Positions 9,370 to 18,054 of a DNA stretch of 64,000 nt are shown piece after piece. Within the stretch, counting starts at the first letter, position 1, and each line of letters begins with the position of its first letter. A model generated the notes under the pieces. That model was not told the DNA's origin, did not search any database, and saw nothing but the letters and a program-made list of their open reading frames with translations. Source of the stretch: Sphingomonas sp. IC-56 (GTDB taxonomy: Bacteria; Pseudomonadota; Alphaproteobacteria; Sphingomonadales; Sphingomonadaceae); assembly GCF_021043375.1 (NCBI RefSeq), contig NZ_JAJNDV010000002.1, forward strand, positions 124,001 through 188,000, in the 5' to 3' direction. A program made the translations under genes and the position numbers.

Positions 9370-9714
9370 ATGGCCCACCCCCATGCGATGCCGATGCGAA
9401 TGCTGGTCAACCCCGTCCTGTGCGCGTGCCTGGCAGCTGCCTCGCTTTCCGGCGCGGTGGCCATGGCGCGCGTCGTCGGCGGGCAGGATCATGGCCAGAG
9501 CGCGGCGAGCCAGCGGCGGCAGATGGGGCAGAACCTGCCCGCGCGCGAGATCGAGCGGCGCGTCATTCCCCGCATGCCGGGCGCACAGTATCTCGGATTT
9601 GATTATGATCCCGGAACGGAGATTTACACGCTCAAGTTCCTGCGCAATGGATCGGTGATCTGGGTGGACGTGGACGGCCGCAGCGGCCGCATCCTGCGAA
9701 CGGCGGGCAATTGA
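9370..9714 (+). CDS. PepSY-domain periplasmic protein preceding a two-component system
   Basis: A small protein of about 114 residues with an N-terminal signal peptide (MLVNPVLCACLAAASLSG region) and a C-terminal PepSY-like segment (YDPGTEIYTLKFLRNGSVIWVDVDGRSGRIL). PepSY domains are thought to inhibit proteases or modulate signalling. The gene is only 31 bases upstream of the response regulator, so the three genes probably form one operon and this protein may modulate the kinase. The ATG at 9370 is preceded by AGGGG with 8-base spacing, which fixes the start; in-frame codons further upstream lack a ribosome binding site. Confidence 0.75.
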   Translation: MAHPHAMPMRMLVNPVLCACLAAASLSGAVAMARVVGGQDHGQSAASQRRQMGQNLPAREIERRVIPRMPGAQYLGFDYDPGTEIYTLKFLRNGSVIWVDVDGRSGRILRTAGN

Positions 9715-9745
9715 ACCGGGAATCCACGAGGGTGTTGGAGACTAT

Positions 9746-10408
9746 ATGCGACTTCTGATCGTCGAGGACGAACCCAATCTGGGTCAGCAGCTGAAGAACG
9801 CGCTGGAAGGCGCCGGCTATGCCGTCGACTTGGCGACCGATGGCGAGGAAGGGCATTTCCTGGGCTCGACCGAGGAATATGACGCGATCATCCTCGACCT
9901 GGGCCTGCCCGAGATCGACGGGCTGACCGTGCTCGACCGCTGGCGCAAGGAAGGCAAGACCATGCCCGTGCTGGTGCTGACCGCGCGCGACAGCTGGTCG
10001 GACAAGGTGGCGGGCCTGGACGCGGGCGCGGACGATTATGTCGCCAAGCCGTTCCAGACCGAGGAACTGATCGCCCGGTTGCGCGCGCTGATCCGCCGCG
10101 CATCGGGCAACGCCTCGGCCGAGCTGATCGCAGGCGACATCCGTTTGGACACGCGCTCGGGCAAGGTCACCAAGGCCGGCGAGCCGGTCAAGCTGACCGC
10201 GCAGGAATACAAGCTGCTGAGCTACCTGCTCCATCACAAGGGCAAGGTGGTGAGCCGCACCGAGCTGATCGAGCATATCTATGACCAGGATTTCGATCGG
10301 GACTCGAACACCATCGAAGTGTTCGTGACGCGGATCCGCAAGAAGCTGGGCCCCGACGTGATCACCACCATCCGTGGCCTGGGCTACAGCCTGGAAGAGC
10401 CGGCATAA
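9746..10408 (+). CDS. OmpR/PhoP-family response regulator
   Basis: A 220-residue regulator with a receiver domain (Asp51 in AIILDLGLPEIDG, conserved Lys in DDYVAKPF) and a winged-helix DNA-binding domain (residues about 125-218, with VSRTELIEHIYDQDFDRDSNTIEVFVTRIRKK). It resembles PhoP/QseB-like regulators. It lies between the PepSY gene and the kinase at 10413, and GGAG with 7-base spacing precedes its ATG. Targets are unknown. The PhoP-like arrangement with a PepSY protein hints at sensing of envelope or cation stress, which is inference. Confidence 0.9.
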   Translation: MRLLIVEDEPNLGQQLKNALEGAGYAVDLATDGEEGHFLGSTEEYDAIILDLGLPEIDGLTVLDRWRKEGKTMPVLVLTARDSWSDKVAGLDAGADDYVAKPFQTEELIARLRALIRRASGNASAELIAGDIRLDTRSGKVTKAGEPVKLTAQEYKLLSYLLHHKGKVVSRTELIEHIYDQDFDRDSNTIEVFVTRIRKKLGPDVITTIRGLGYSLEEPA

Positions 10409-10412
10409 GCGC

Positions 10413-11837
10413 ATGCTGAACCGGTGGTTCGGCACGGGGCGGGAGGAGGCTCCCGCCGAGGACGACGTGCAGGACCCCGCTTCCTCGCGCGGATATGTGC
10501 GCACCACCGGATCGGTGAGCCGGCGCATGATCCTGGTGGCGGTCGCTTGGATCATGCTGTTGCTGGTGGGAGGGGGCATCGCGCTCGACCGGGTGCTGAC
10601 CGGGGCGGTGACGCAGAATGTCGACGATCAGCTCGACTTCCTGCTGACCTCGATGATCGTGTCCGCCGAGATCGGGCCCAATGGCGAAGTGATGTTCAAC
10701 CGCGATCTGGCCGACCAGCGCTTCCTGGAGCCCAATTCGGGCGCCTATTGGCAGATCAGCGGCAAGGGGTTCGAGCCTTTCCCGTCGCGCTCGCTGTGGG
10801 ACCGCAAGCTCAAGGTCAATGCCGAGATCCATGACGACCGCGACCTGCACATCTACGAGAGCGACGAGTTTCCCGAAACGACGCTGCGGATCGCCGAGCG
10901 CGACCTGAAGCTGCCGGGATCGCCGGTGCGGTGGAAGTTCCAGGTGGCGCAGTCGCGCGATCCGCTGAACGCGCAGATCGCGGTGCTGCGGCGCACGCTG
11001 ATCCGCAGCTTCCTGTTGCTGGGGCTGGGGCTGGTGGCGATGGTGGCGCTGCAGACCTGGTACGGGCTGCTGCCGCTGCGCAAATTGCGGACCGAGATCG
11101 CCCGGCTGCGCGCGGGCAAGTCGCGGCGGATTCAAGGCGCCATGCCCGCCGAGGTCGCGCCGATGGTGGAGGAGCTGAACGCGCTGGTCGAGCATAACGA
11201 CCGCCAGGCGGAGGAAGCGCGGCGGCATGCCGGCAACCTGGCGCATGCGCTCAAGACGCCGCTCAGCGTCATCATGAACGCCGCCGCGGCGGGCCAGGAC
11301 GACCTGGCGCCCACCGTCATTCGCGAAGCCCGCACGATGCGGCGGCAGATCGACCATCACCTAGCGCGCGCACGCGCGGTCGGGCGGCGCGGCAGTGCGC
11401 ATAGCCGCGCGCAGGTCTGGCCCTCGGTCGAGGCAGTGGAGCGGGCGGTTGCGCGGCTCTATCCCAATGTCCGCATCGACGTGGACGGGCAGAAGGATCT
11501 AGTCGCCCATATCGAGCGGCAGGACCTGGACGACCTGCTCGGCAACCTAGTCGAGAACGCGGCCAAATATGGCGGCGGCAGCGTGTTCGTGACGGTGCGC
11601 GCGCAGGCGGGGTTCGTCGAGATCCTGGTCGAGGATGACGGGATGGGCATCCCCGAAGCAGACCGCATCCGCACCTTCGACCGCGGCGTGCGGCTGGACA
11701 CGGGCAAGCCGGGCACCGGCCTGGGCCTGGCGATCGTGCGCGACGTGGCCGAGATCTATGGCGGCACCGTCGCGCTTGAGGAGAGCGAGGACCTGGGCGG
11801 GCTGCTCGTGCGGTTGCGGCTGCCGGCGGCGTCCTAG
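10413..11837 (+). CDS. PhoQ-like sensor histidine kinase
   Basis: About 474 residues. It has a first membrane helix at about 38-60, a periplasmic region of about 130 residues, a second helix at about 195-215, a HAMP-like linker and a kinase core with His278 in [10 protein letters not shown]. The ATP-binding domain carries [18 protein letters not shown] and GTGLGLAIV. It follows the regulator by 4 bases and is its presumed partner. An in-frame ATG at 10374 would overlap the regulator by 35 bases, so I prefer 10413, although the nearest purine-rich site is rather far upstream. The stop codon region overlaps the convergent monooxygenase gene by 4 bases. Confidence 0.88.
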   Translation: MLNRWFGTGREEAPAEDDVQDPASSRGYVRTTGSVSRRMILVAVAWIMLLLVGGGIALDRVLTGAVTQNVDDQLDFLLTSMIVSAEIGPNGEVMFNRDLADQRFLEPNSGAYWQISGKGFEPFPSRSLWDRKLKVNAEIHDDRDLHIYESDEFPETTLRIAERDLKLPGSPVRWKFQVAQSRDPLNAQIAVLRRTLIRSFLLLGLGLVAMVALQTWYGLLPLRKLRTEIARLRAGKSRRIQGAMPAEVAPMVEELNALVEHNDRQAEEARRHAGNLAHALKTPLSVIMNAAAAGQDDLAPTVIREARTMRRQIDHHLARARAVGRRGSAHSRAQVWPSVEAVERAVARLYPNVRIDVDGQKDLVAHIERQDLDDLLGNLVENAAKYGGGSVFVTVRAQAGFVEILVEDDGMGIPEADRIRTFDRGVRLDTGKPGTGLGLAIVRDVAEIYGGTVALEESEDLGGLLVRLRLPAAS

Positions 11838-12820
11838 AGCCCCTGCATCGCCTCCGCCGCGATCTGGATGCTGCGGCGGCGGGCCTGGTGGTCGAACATC
11901 GCGCTGGTGAGCATCAGTTCGTCGGCCCCGGTGCGCTCAATGAACGCTGCGAGTTCGCGGCGGACCTTTTCGGGGCTGCCGGTTGCCGAGGCCGAGAGGA
12001 ACTGGTCGAGCGCCGCCTGGCCGTGCGCGCCCAGCCCTTCGCGATAGCCGCGGACCGGCGGGGGCAGCTGGATCGCCTGCCCGGTGCGGATCGCAACGAA
12101 CGCCTGTTGCTGCGAGCTGGCAAGATATTCCGCCTCTTCGTCCGTGTCGGCGGCAAACACGTTGAAGCCGAGCATCAGGTGCGGCTTGTCGAGCACCGAA
12201 GAAGGCCGGAAGTTGCGGCGATAGGCGTCCGACGCCTCCATCATCAGCCCCGGCGCGAAGTGCGAGGCGAAGGCATAGGGCAGCCCCAGCATCGCTGCGA
12301 GTTGCGCGCCGAACAGGCTGGAGCCCAGGATCCAGATCTTCACGTCGGCACCAGCCCCGGGCGTCGCGCGGATGCCAAGCTTGGGATCGTCGGCGAAATA
12401 GCCCTGAAGCTCCAGCACGTCCTGCGGGAACTCCTCGCCATTGCCGCCCATGCCACGCCGGATCGCGCGGCTGACTCGCTGGTCCGAACCCGGTGCACGG
12501 CCGAGGCCTAGGTCGATGCGGCCGGGGAACAGCGCGTCGAGCGTGCCGAACTGCTCGGCGACCTGGAGCGGCGAGTGGTTGGGCAGCATGATCCCGCCTG
12601 CACCAACGCGAATACGGCTGGTCGCCTGGCCGACATGCCCGATCACCACCGCGGTAGCGGCGCTGGCGATGCCCTCCATGCCGTGATGCTCGGCCACCCA
12701 ATAGCGCGTGAAGCCGAGATCCTCGGCATGTTTGGCAAGGTCGGCGGCGTTGGCGAAGGCCTGAGCGGCGGTCCCGCCCTGGACGATGGGGACGAGGTCG
12801 AGCAGAGAATAAGCGGTCAT
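11834..12820 (-). CDS. LLM-class (luciferase-like) flavin-dependent monooxygenase
   Basis: A 328-residue cytosolic protein of the bacterial luciferase superfamily, a TIM barrel that uses reduced FMN or F420. Family features include [13 protein letters not shown] at the start, [23 protein letters not shown], and the substrate or flavin loop [36 protein letters not shown]. The last of these matches the subgroup of short LLM oxidoreductases with no light-emitting role. The substrate is unknown. It stands alone, convergent with the kinase (4-base overlap at the ends) and divergent from the nucleotidase gene 140 bases away. Confidence 0.88.
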   Translation of the reverse strand: MTAYSLLDLVPIVQGGTAAQAFANAADLAKHAEDLGFTRYWVAEHHGMEGIASAATAVVIGHVGQATSRIRVGAGGIMLPNHSPLQVAEQFGTLDALFPGRIDLGLGRAPGSDQRVSRAIRRGMGGNGEEFPQDVLELQGYFADDPKLGIRATPGAGADVKIWILGSSLFGAQLAAMLGLPYAFASHFAPGLMMEASDAYRRNFRPSSVLDKPHLMLGFNVFAADTDEEAEYLASSQQQAFVAIRTGQAIQLPPPVRGYREGLGAHGQAALDQFLSASATGSPEKVRRELAAFIERTGADELMLTSAMFDHQARRRSIQIAAEAMQGL

Positions 12821-12960
12821 GGGCAGGAGATGGGAAGCGTGCCGCCGCTACGCTAGATAGTTCTGGTCGCCGCGCACCAAGCGAAACTCGTGCCCGCCCG
12901 GCACGCGCGCCTGGCAAAGACGTGCTTGATAGCCCGCCCCTGCGCGCCTAACCCGCCGCC

Positions 12961-13629
12961 ATGATCCCGGCGCTACACCATGTCCGCAACTGGATTTTCG
13001 ACCTCGACAACACGCTGTACCCGGTCAGCGCGAACCTGTTCGCGATGATCGATGCGCGGATCGGGGAATATGTCCGCACGCTGCTCAACTGTTCGCCCGA
13101 AGAGGCGCACCGGGTGCAGAAGGGCTATTTCCACGCGCACGGCACCACCCTGTCCGGGCTGATGGCCGAACATGGCGTCGACCCGTATCATTATCTGGAT
13201 TTCGTCCACGACGTGGACATGAGCGTGCTGGAGCAGAACGAGGCGCTGATCCAGGCGCTGGCGCGGCTGCCCGGTCGCAAGCTGGTCTTCACCAATGGCG
13301 ACGCGCCCTATGCCGAAAAGGTGCTGGACCGGCTGGGTCTTGGCCGCACCTTTGAAGCGGTGCACGACGTCCACGCCACCGACTACAAGCCCAAGCCGCA
13401 TCCCGACGCCTATGCCGGCATGTGCCAAGCCTATGGCATCGACCCCAGGGAATCGCTGTTCGTCGAGGACATGGCGCGCAACCTGAAGCCGGCCAAGGAC
13501 ATCGGCATGGTCACCGTTTGGATCAACAACGGCTCGGAACAGACGCCGGACCAGGACCGCAGCTTCATCGATTACACCGTCAGCGACCTTGGGTCCTGGC
13601 TGCACACCATATTGGAGGACCAACGTTGA
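12961..13629 (+). CDS. Pyrimidine 5'-nucleotidase (HAD superfamily, Sdt1-like)
   Basis: A 222-residue HAD hydrolase. Motif I is FDLDNTLYP with the nucleophile Asp14 and general acid Asp16, motif II is [15 protein letters not shown], the Lys motif is [11 protein letters not shown], and motif IV is [10 protein letters not shown]. This set, with a helical cap after motif I, is typical of yeast Sdt1/PhoP-like pyrimidine nucleotidases, which dephosphorylate UMP or CMP. The stop overlaps the TTG start of dapD, and the last codons contain the dapD ribosome binding site, so the two genes are translationally coupled although their pathways differ. Confidence 0.85.
   Translation: MIPALHHVRNWIFDLDNTLYPVSANLFAMIDARIGEYVRTLLNCSPEEAHRVQKGYFHAHGTTLSGLMAEHGVDPYHYLDFVHDVDMSVLEQNEALIQALARLPGRKLVFTNGDAPYAEKVLDRLGLGRTFEAVHDVHATDYKPKPHPDAYAGMCQAYGIDPRESLFVEDMARNLKPAKDIGMVTVWINNGSEQTPDQDRSFIDYTVSDLGSWLHTILEDQR
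13614..13618 (+). promoter_or_regulatory. Ribosome binding site of dapD deciding a TTG start
   Basis: GGAGG lies 7 bases before a TTG at 13626, inside the end of the upstream gene. No suitable ATG or GTG is nearby, so this site supports a TTG start for dapD. Confidence 0.8.
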
Positions 13630-14432
13630 ACGACCTGCAGACCACCATCGACGCCGCCTGGGAGAACCGGGCCGAGCTGGGCCTGACCACGCAGGGCGAA
13701 GTCCGCGACGCGGTGAACACCGCGCTGGGCCTGCTCGACAGCGGCGAAGCGCGCGTGGCCGAGCCCGTGGACGGCGGCTGGCAGGTCAATCAGTGGCTGA
13801 AGAAAGCGGTGCTGCTCTCCTTCCGCCTCAACGACAACACGCCGATGCAAGGCGGCTGGTTCGACAAGGTGCCGCTGAAGTTCGGCGACTGGGATGACGC
13901 GGCATTCCGTGCAGCGGGCTTCCGCGCGGTGCCGGGCAGCGTGGTGCGCCGCGGATCGTTCATCGGCAAGGGCGCGGTGCTGATGCCCAGCTTCGTCAAC
14001 ATCGGCGCCTATGTCGGTGAAGGCACCATGGTCGACACCTGGGCGACGGTCGGCAGCTGCGCGCAGATCGGCAAGAACGTCCATATCTCCGGCGGCGCCG
14101 GCATCGGCGGCGTGCTCGAGCCGCTTCAGGCCGATCCGGTGATCATCGGCGACGGGGCGTTCATCGGCGCGCGTTCCGAAGTCGCAGAGGGCGTGCGCGT
14201 CGGCGAGGGCGCAGTGCTATCGATGGGCGTGTATCTGGGCGCGTCGACCAAGATCGTCGACCGCGCGACCGGCCAGATCCATCGCGGCGAAGTGCCCCCC
14301 TATGCAGTGGTGGTGCCGGGATCGATGCCGGGTGCCGAAGGCGGGCCCTCGCTCTACTGCGCGGTGATCGTCAAGACCGTGGACGCGCAGACGCGGTCCA
14401 AGACCGGCATCAACGAGCTGCTGCGCGACTGA
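13626..14432 (+). CDS. dapD: 2,3,4,5-tetrahydropyridine-2,6-dicarboxylate N-succinyltransferase
   Basis: Converts tetrahydrodipicolinate plus succinyl-CoA to N-succinyl-2-amino-6-oxopimelate in lysine and meso-diaminopimelate synthesis. At 268 residues it is close to the family length. The N-terminal helical domain ([14 protein letters not shown]) is followed by [13 protein letters not shown] and a left-handed beta-helix built from hexapeptide repeats ([32 protein letters not shown]), then [15 protein letters not shown]. The TTG start is supported by the GGAGG 7 bases upstream; ATG starts further upstream lie inside the nucleotidase gene. Other dap genes are not nearby. Confidence 0.93.
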   Translation: MNDLQTTIDAAWENRAELGLTTQGEVRDAVNTALGLLDSGEARVAEPVDGGWQVNQWLKKAVLLSFRLNDNTPMQGGWFDKVPLKFGDWDDAAFRAAGFRAVPGSVVRRGSFIGKGAVLMPSFVNIGAYVGEGTMVDTWATVGSCAQIGKNVHISGGAGIGGVLEPLQADPVIIGDGAFIGARSEVAEGVRVGEGAVLSMGVYLGASTKIVDRATGQIHRGEVPPYAVVVPGSMPGAEGGPSLYCAVIVKTVDAQTRSKTGINELLRD

Positions 14433-14441
14433 GGGGCCAAC

Positions 14442-14583
14442 TCTTCCCCTCCCTAGCAGGGAGGGGCTAGGGGTGGGTTCAGCGTCGGGCCGGGCTCTAT
14501 GCCCGGTTCGATGCTTGGGAGCTAGGCGATGAGTCCTCTTGAACTCACCCACCCCCAACCCCCTCCCTTTCAGGGAGGGGAAG
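14442..14583. repeat. Inverted pair of CT-rich/AG-rich repeats between dapD and kynA
   Basis: One unit (14442-14481) reads CTTCCCCTCCCTAGCAGGGA and continues GGGGCTAGGGGTGGGTTCA. A near-inverted unit (14541-14583) contains CTCACCCACCCCCAACCCCC and TCCCTTTCAGGGAGGGGAAG. Each unit also has its own small palindrome (CCCTCCCT..AGGGAGGGG). They flank about 60 bases of unique sequence. This looks like a small non-coding repeat element (REP or MITE type), different in sequence from the GTCATCCCGGC family. Confidence 0.75.
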
Positions 14584-14598
14584 GGCTACAAGCTCGCC

Positions 14599-15363
14599 AT
14601 GACCGAACCCATGACCTATGGGCGCTATCTCGCCCTCGACCAGTTGCTCGACGCGCAGCATCCGCTGTCGGACCGGCATGACGAGCTGCTGTTCATCATC
14701 ATCCACCAGACCAAGGAGCTGTGGCTCAAGCAGATCATCGCCGAGCTGCTGCTGGCCAAGGATCTGGTGCGCACCGGCAGGCTGATCGAGGCGTATAAGG
14801 GCCTGGCGCGGGTCAGCCGCATCCAGGCGGTGATGACGCTGAGCTGGGACGTGCTCGCGACGATGACGCCGAGTGATTATACCCGCTTCCGCGAAGTGCT
14901 GGGGCCGAGCTCGGGCTTTCAGTCGGACCAGTTCCGCGCGGTGGAGGTGCTGCTGGGCCTGCGCGGCGGCGGGGTGCCGGGGCCGCTGAGCAGCCAGTAT
15001 GCGCAACGGCCAAGCCTTTGGGACGATGCCAATGCGGCGCTTGCGGCTGCCGGATTTGGGCTGCCCGAGGTGGCGCTCTCGCGCGACTGGACCCAGCCTT
15101 ACCAACCGAACGACGGCGTGCAGGCTGCGTGGACCCAGGTCTATCGCGATACCACCACCCATTGGGACCTGTACCAGTTGGCCGAGAAGCTGGTCGACAT
15201 CGACGACGCGATGGCGACGTGGCGGCACAAGCATGTGCTGACGGTCAGCCGGGTGATCGGCATGAAGATGGGCACCGGCGGCACTGCCGGTGTTTCGTAC
15301 CTAAAGTCGACGCTGACCAAGCGCGCCTTTCCCGAACTCTGGTCGCTGCGGACCGCCCTGTGA
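14599..15363 (+). CDS. kynA: Tryptophan 2,3-dioxygenase
   Basis: Haem enzyme that opens the indole ring of L-tryptophan to N-formylkynurenine, the first step of the kynurenine pathway. It has 254 residues. Family motifs include YGRYLALDQLL, HQTKELWLKQI (about 36-46), and near the C-terminus RHKHVLTVSRVIGMKMGTGG, which contains the proximal haem ligand and substrate-binding loop. The gene overlaps the next one by GTGA, so both are probably made together. The start is the ATG giving MTEPMTYGRYL; an in-frame upstream start would run into the repeat element. Confidence 0.93.
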   Translation: MTEPMTYGRYLALDQLLDAQHPLSDRHDELLFIIIHQTKELWLKQIIAELLLAKDLVRTGRLIEAYKGLARVSRIQAVMTLSWDVLATMTPSDYTRFREVLGPSSGFQSDQFRAVEVLLGLRGGGVPGPLSSQYAQRPSLWDDANAALAAAGFGLPEVALSRDWTQPYQPNDGVQAAWTQVYRDTTTHWDLYQLAEKLVDIDDAMATWRHKHVLTVSRVIGMKMGTGGTAGVSYLKSTLTKRAFPELWSLRTAL

Positions 15364-16475
15364 GCACCAGCTACAAGCATCTGTTCCAGCGCGCGGTCGC
15401 CGCCGCGCCGGACCGCACGCACTTCGCCGCGCACAGCCATCATCTCTGGCCCGACGCATCGTACCTAGGACAGCTTGCCGCCTGGGAAGACGCCGCGCGC
15501 CTCGCCGACCGCAAATGGGGCCGAGTGATGGAGGAGATTTGGCCCGGCGCGCAGGACCATGTCGCGGCCGAGCTGAACCTGCCCTCGCCGGACACGGTGG
15601 TCTTCGCGCCGAACACGCATGAGTTGCTGCTGCGCATCGCCTCCGCCCTGCCGCGCCGACCGCTGCAAATCCTGGCGAGCGATGGCGAGTTTCACAGCTT
15701 TCGCCGGCAGAGCGAGCGCTGGGAGGAAAGCGGCGCGGCCAAGGTCGAGCGGGTGCCGATGGACCAGCTGGTCGAGCGCGCAGCCAAAGGCAAGCACGAC
15801 CTGATCTTCGTCAGCCATGTCCAATTCGGCACCGGCCGGGTGTTCGAGGATATCGCGGCGCTTGCGGCGATGGCGCGGCCGGAGGGGCCGTGGGTGGTGA
15901 TCGACGGCTATCACGGCTTCATGGCCGTGCCGACCGACCTGTCAGGCGTGGCCGACCGCGTGTTCTACATGGCCGGTGGGTACAAATACGCGATGGCGGG
16001 TGAGGGCTGCGCGTTTATGCACGCGCCACCCGGCTTCGGCGCGCGACCCGAGATCACCGGCTGGTATGCCGAGTTCGACGACCTGTCGCTGCCGCCCGGA
16101 CAAGTCGGCTATGCGCCCGATGCGCGGCGGTTCATGGGCGCGACGTTCGATCCATCGGGCATCTACCGGTTCGTGGCGGTGCGCGACATGCTGGCGCATG
16201 AGGGGCTGACGACGGCGGCGATCAGCGCGCATTGCGACGACTTGCGCGCGCGGGTGCTGACGGGGCTGCCGATGGAGGCGGAGCTGTTGAACCCGGAGTC
16301 GCCAGCACGGTTTATCGCCTTGCGCTCGCCGCAGGCGGCGGCGTGGAAGGCGGCCCTGGATGCGCAGGACGTGATCGTGGATGTGCGCGGCGACGTGCTG
16401 CGGATCGGGTTCGGGCTGTACCAGGATGCGCGCGATGTTGAGTGTCTGATGGAGGCCCTCGACGCTCTCTCCTAA
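15360..16475 (+). CDS. PLP-dependent class V aminotransferase-fold enzyme, kynureninase-like
   Basis: A 371-residue fold-type I PLP enzyme. The PLP-binding features are Asp182 and His185 in VIDGYHGFM and the Schiff-base Lys209 in MAGGYKYAMAGEG. It starts with GTG overlapping the kynA stop, so it is translationally coupled to tryptophan dioxygenase. By position it should use kynurenine or a derivative, as kynureninase does. However, the residues around the lysine and its short length are not those of classical KynU, so substrate specificity is inference. No kynurenine formamidase gene lies next to it. Confidence 0.7.
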   Translation: MSTSYKHLFQRAVAAAPDRTHFAAHSHHLWPDASYLGQLAAWEDAARLADRKWGRVMEEIWPGAQDHVAAELNLPSPDTVVFAPNTHELLLRIASALPRRPLQILASDGEFHSFRRQSERWEESGAAKVERVPMDQLVERAAKGKHDLIFVSHVQFGTGRVFEDIAALAAMARPEGPWVVIDGYHGFMAVPTDLSGVADRVFYMAGGYKYAMAGEGCAFMHAPPGFGARPEITGWYAEFDDLSLPPGQVGYAPDARRFMGATFDPSGIYRFVAVRDMLAHEGLTTAAISAHCDDLRARVLTGLPMEAELLNPESPARFIALRSPQAAAWKAALDAQDVIVDVRGDVLRIGFGLYQDARDVECLMEALDALS

Positions 16476-16480
16476 CACCC

Positions 16481-16580
16481 GTCACCCCGGCCTTGAGCCG
16501 GGGTCCCGCTTCTTCCTTCTTTCCCGCCCGAGCTTCGAAGAAGAAGAAGCGTCACCCCGGTCGAGCCCGGGGTGACGAAG
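16481..16580. repeat. Dispersed palindromic repeat, copy 2 (paired arms)
   Basis: GTCACCCCGGCCTTGAGCCG continues to GGGTCCCGCTTCTTCC. A second arm follows in opposite orientation, with GAAGAAGAAGAAGC and GTCACCCCGGTCGAGCCCGG before GGTGACGAAGG. It lies between the convergent kynureninase-like and CoA-binding genes. Confidence 0.8.
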
Positions 16581-16583
16581 GGA

Positions 16584-17015
16584 TTAGGGTTCGACCTTCG
16601 CCACGCCCAGGCGCGGAATGTCGATCTTGGGGCAGCGGTCCATCACCACCTTCAGCCCGGCGGCCTCGGCGCGGGCGGCGGCTTCTTCGTTGATCACGCC
16701 GATCTGGAGCCAGACCGACTTGGCGCCCGCGGCGATGGCTTCGTCTACCGCTTCGCCGGCGGCCTGGGGGCGGCGGAAGATGTCGACCATGTCGATGGGT
16801 TCGCCGATCTGCGACAGCTCGCGGAAGACGAATTCGCCGTGGATGTGCTCGCCAGTGATCTGCGGGTTGACCGGGATCACGCGGTAGCCGCGGCTCTGGA
16901 GATAGGCCATCACGCCATAGCTCGGCCGATCTGGCCGGTCGGACGCGCCGATCATCGCGATGGTGCGGGTTTCCTCCAGCAATTGGCGGATATCTTCATC
17001 GCGGGTCAACGGCAT
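16584..17015 (-). CDS. CoA-binding domain protein (YccU-like)
   Basis: A 143-residue Rossmann-fold protein of the CoA-binding (succinyl-CoA synthetase alpha N-domain) type. The nucleotide-binding turn is IAMIGASDRPDRPSYGV, followed by YRVIPVNPQ and the late motif VMDRCPKID with a conserved Cys. Homologues bind CoA and have been linked to CoA-dependent redox protection, but the reaction is not established. Its ribosome binding site AAGGAG overlaps the stop of the upstream mrp gene, so the two are coupled. Confidence 0.88.
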   Translation of the reverse strand: MPLTRDEDIRQLLEETRTIAMIGASDRPDRPSYGVMAYLQSRGYRVIPVNPQITGEHIHGEFVFRELSQIGEPIDMVDIFRRPQAAGEAVDEAIAAGAKSVWLQIGVINEEAAARAEAAGLKVVMDRCPKIDIPRLGVAKVEP

Positions 17016-17027
17016 GGGCTCAGCTCC

Positions 17028-17984
17028 TTATGCGGCGAGCCATTCGTCCAGCCTGGCTGCCAGAGCGGCGAACGTCTCCGCCTGTGGCCCGTTCCCTGCG
17101 GCAGGGGGTTCCCCCGCGTCGGAGGCTTGGCGGATCGCCATTTCCAGCGGAACGCGGCCCAGGAACGGCAGGCGCATCTTTTCCGCCGCACGCTCCGCCC
17201 CGCCCTCGCCGAAGGGATGCGAGACTTCGCCGCACTGCGGGCAGGCATAGCCCGACATGTTCTCGATCAGGCCGATCACCGGCACGCCCACCTTGGTGAA
17301 CAAGTCGATCGCGCGGGTGGCGTCGATCAGCGCCAGGTCCTGCGGCGTGGAGACGATGACTGCGCCTGCGGGCTTGTGCTTCTGGATCATGGTCAGCTGC
17401 ACGTCGCCGGTGCCGGGCGGCAGATCGAGGATCAGGACCTCGGCATCGCCCCAGTCGGCGTCGACCATCTGGGTAAGCGCGCTGCCCGCCATCGGCCCGC
17501 GCCAGGCAACCGCCTGCCCCTCGGCCACCAGCCCGCCCATCGAGAGCATCGGCACGCCGAAGCGCGTGGGGATCGGGATCATCGTCTTGTCGCGCGCTTC
17601 GGGGCGGATACCCTCCACCGAGAGCAATTTGGGCTGCGACGGGCCGTAGATGTCGGCATCGACTAGGCCGACGCGGCGGCCGCGCTTCGCCAGCGCGATG
17701 GCAAGGTTGGCGGCGACGGTGGACTTGCCCACCCCGCCCTTGCCGCTCGCCACCGCGATCAGCCGGCGCACGCGGCGTTCGCTTGTCTGGAGCACGCGCA
17801 CCTCGGTGACGCCCGACACCGACGCCGCAGCGGCGCGGACATCGGCTTCCAGCGCATCGCGCGTCGCTGGCGCGAGGCCGGTCACGTCGAGGACGATGTC
17901 GGCACGGCCATTGTCGAAGCGCGCGGTGGCGCGGCCGGCGGCCAGCGGCGCGAGCAGCGCCTGGATTTCTGCTGCGGTGGTCAT
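17028..17984 (-). CDS. mrp: Mrp/ApbC family Fe-S cluster carrier ATPase
   Basis: Binds and delivers Fe-S clusters to target apoproteins in the cytosol. About 318 residues. The N-terminal MIP18/DUF59 domain (1-65) is followed by a deviant P-loop GKGGVGKST (81-89), VGLVDADIYGPSQPKLL, and LPPGTGDVQLT. The CxxC cluster site is in GYACPQCGEVSHPFG. Start candidates are ATG 17984, ATG 17996 and GTG 18020. None has a good ribosome binding site, and I chose the first residue that fits homologues. It is divergent from hflK with a short shared upstream region. Confidence 0.9.
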   Translation of the reverse strand: MTTAAEIQALLAPLAAGRATARFDNGRADIVLDVTGLAPATRDALEADVRAAAASVSGVTEVRVLQTSERRVRRLIAVASGKGGVGKSTVAANLAIALAKRGRRVGLVDADIYGPSQPKLLSVEGIRPEARDKTMIPIPTRFGVPMLSMGGLVAEGQAVAWRGPMAGSALTQMVDADWGDAEVLILDLPPGTGDVQLTMIQKHKPAGAVIVSTPQDLALIDATRAIDLFTKVGVPVIGLIENMSGYACPQCGEVSHPFGEGGAERAAEKMRLPFLGRVPLEMAIRQASDAGEPPAAGNGPQAETFAALAARLDEWLAA

Positions 17985-18054
17985 GGGCGGCGACATAAGC
18001 GCACATTCGCGCGGCGCCACTGTAAATCCGCGGTCGGGTCCTTATAAAGGTTGC

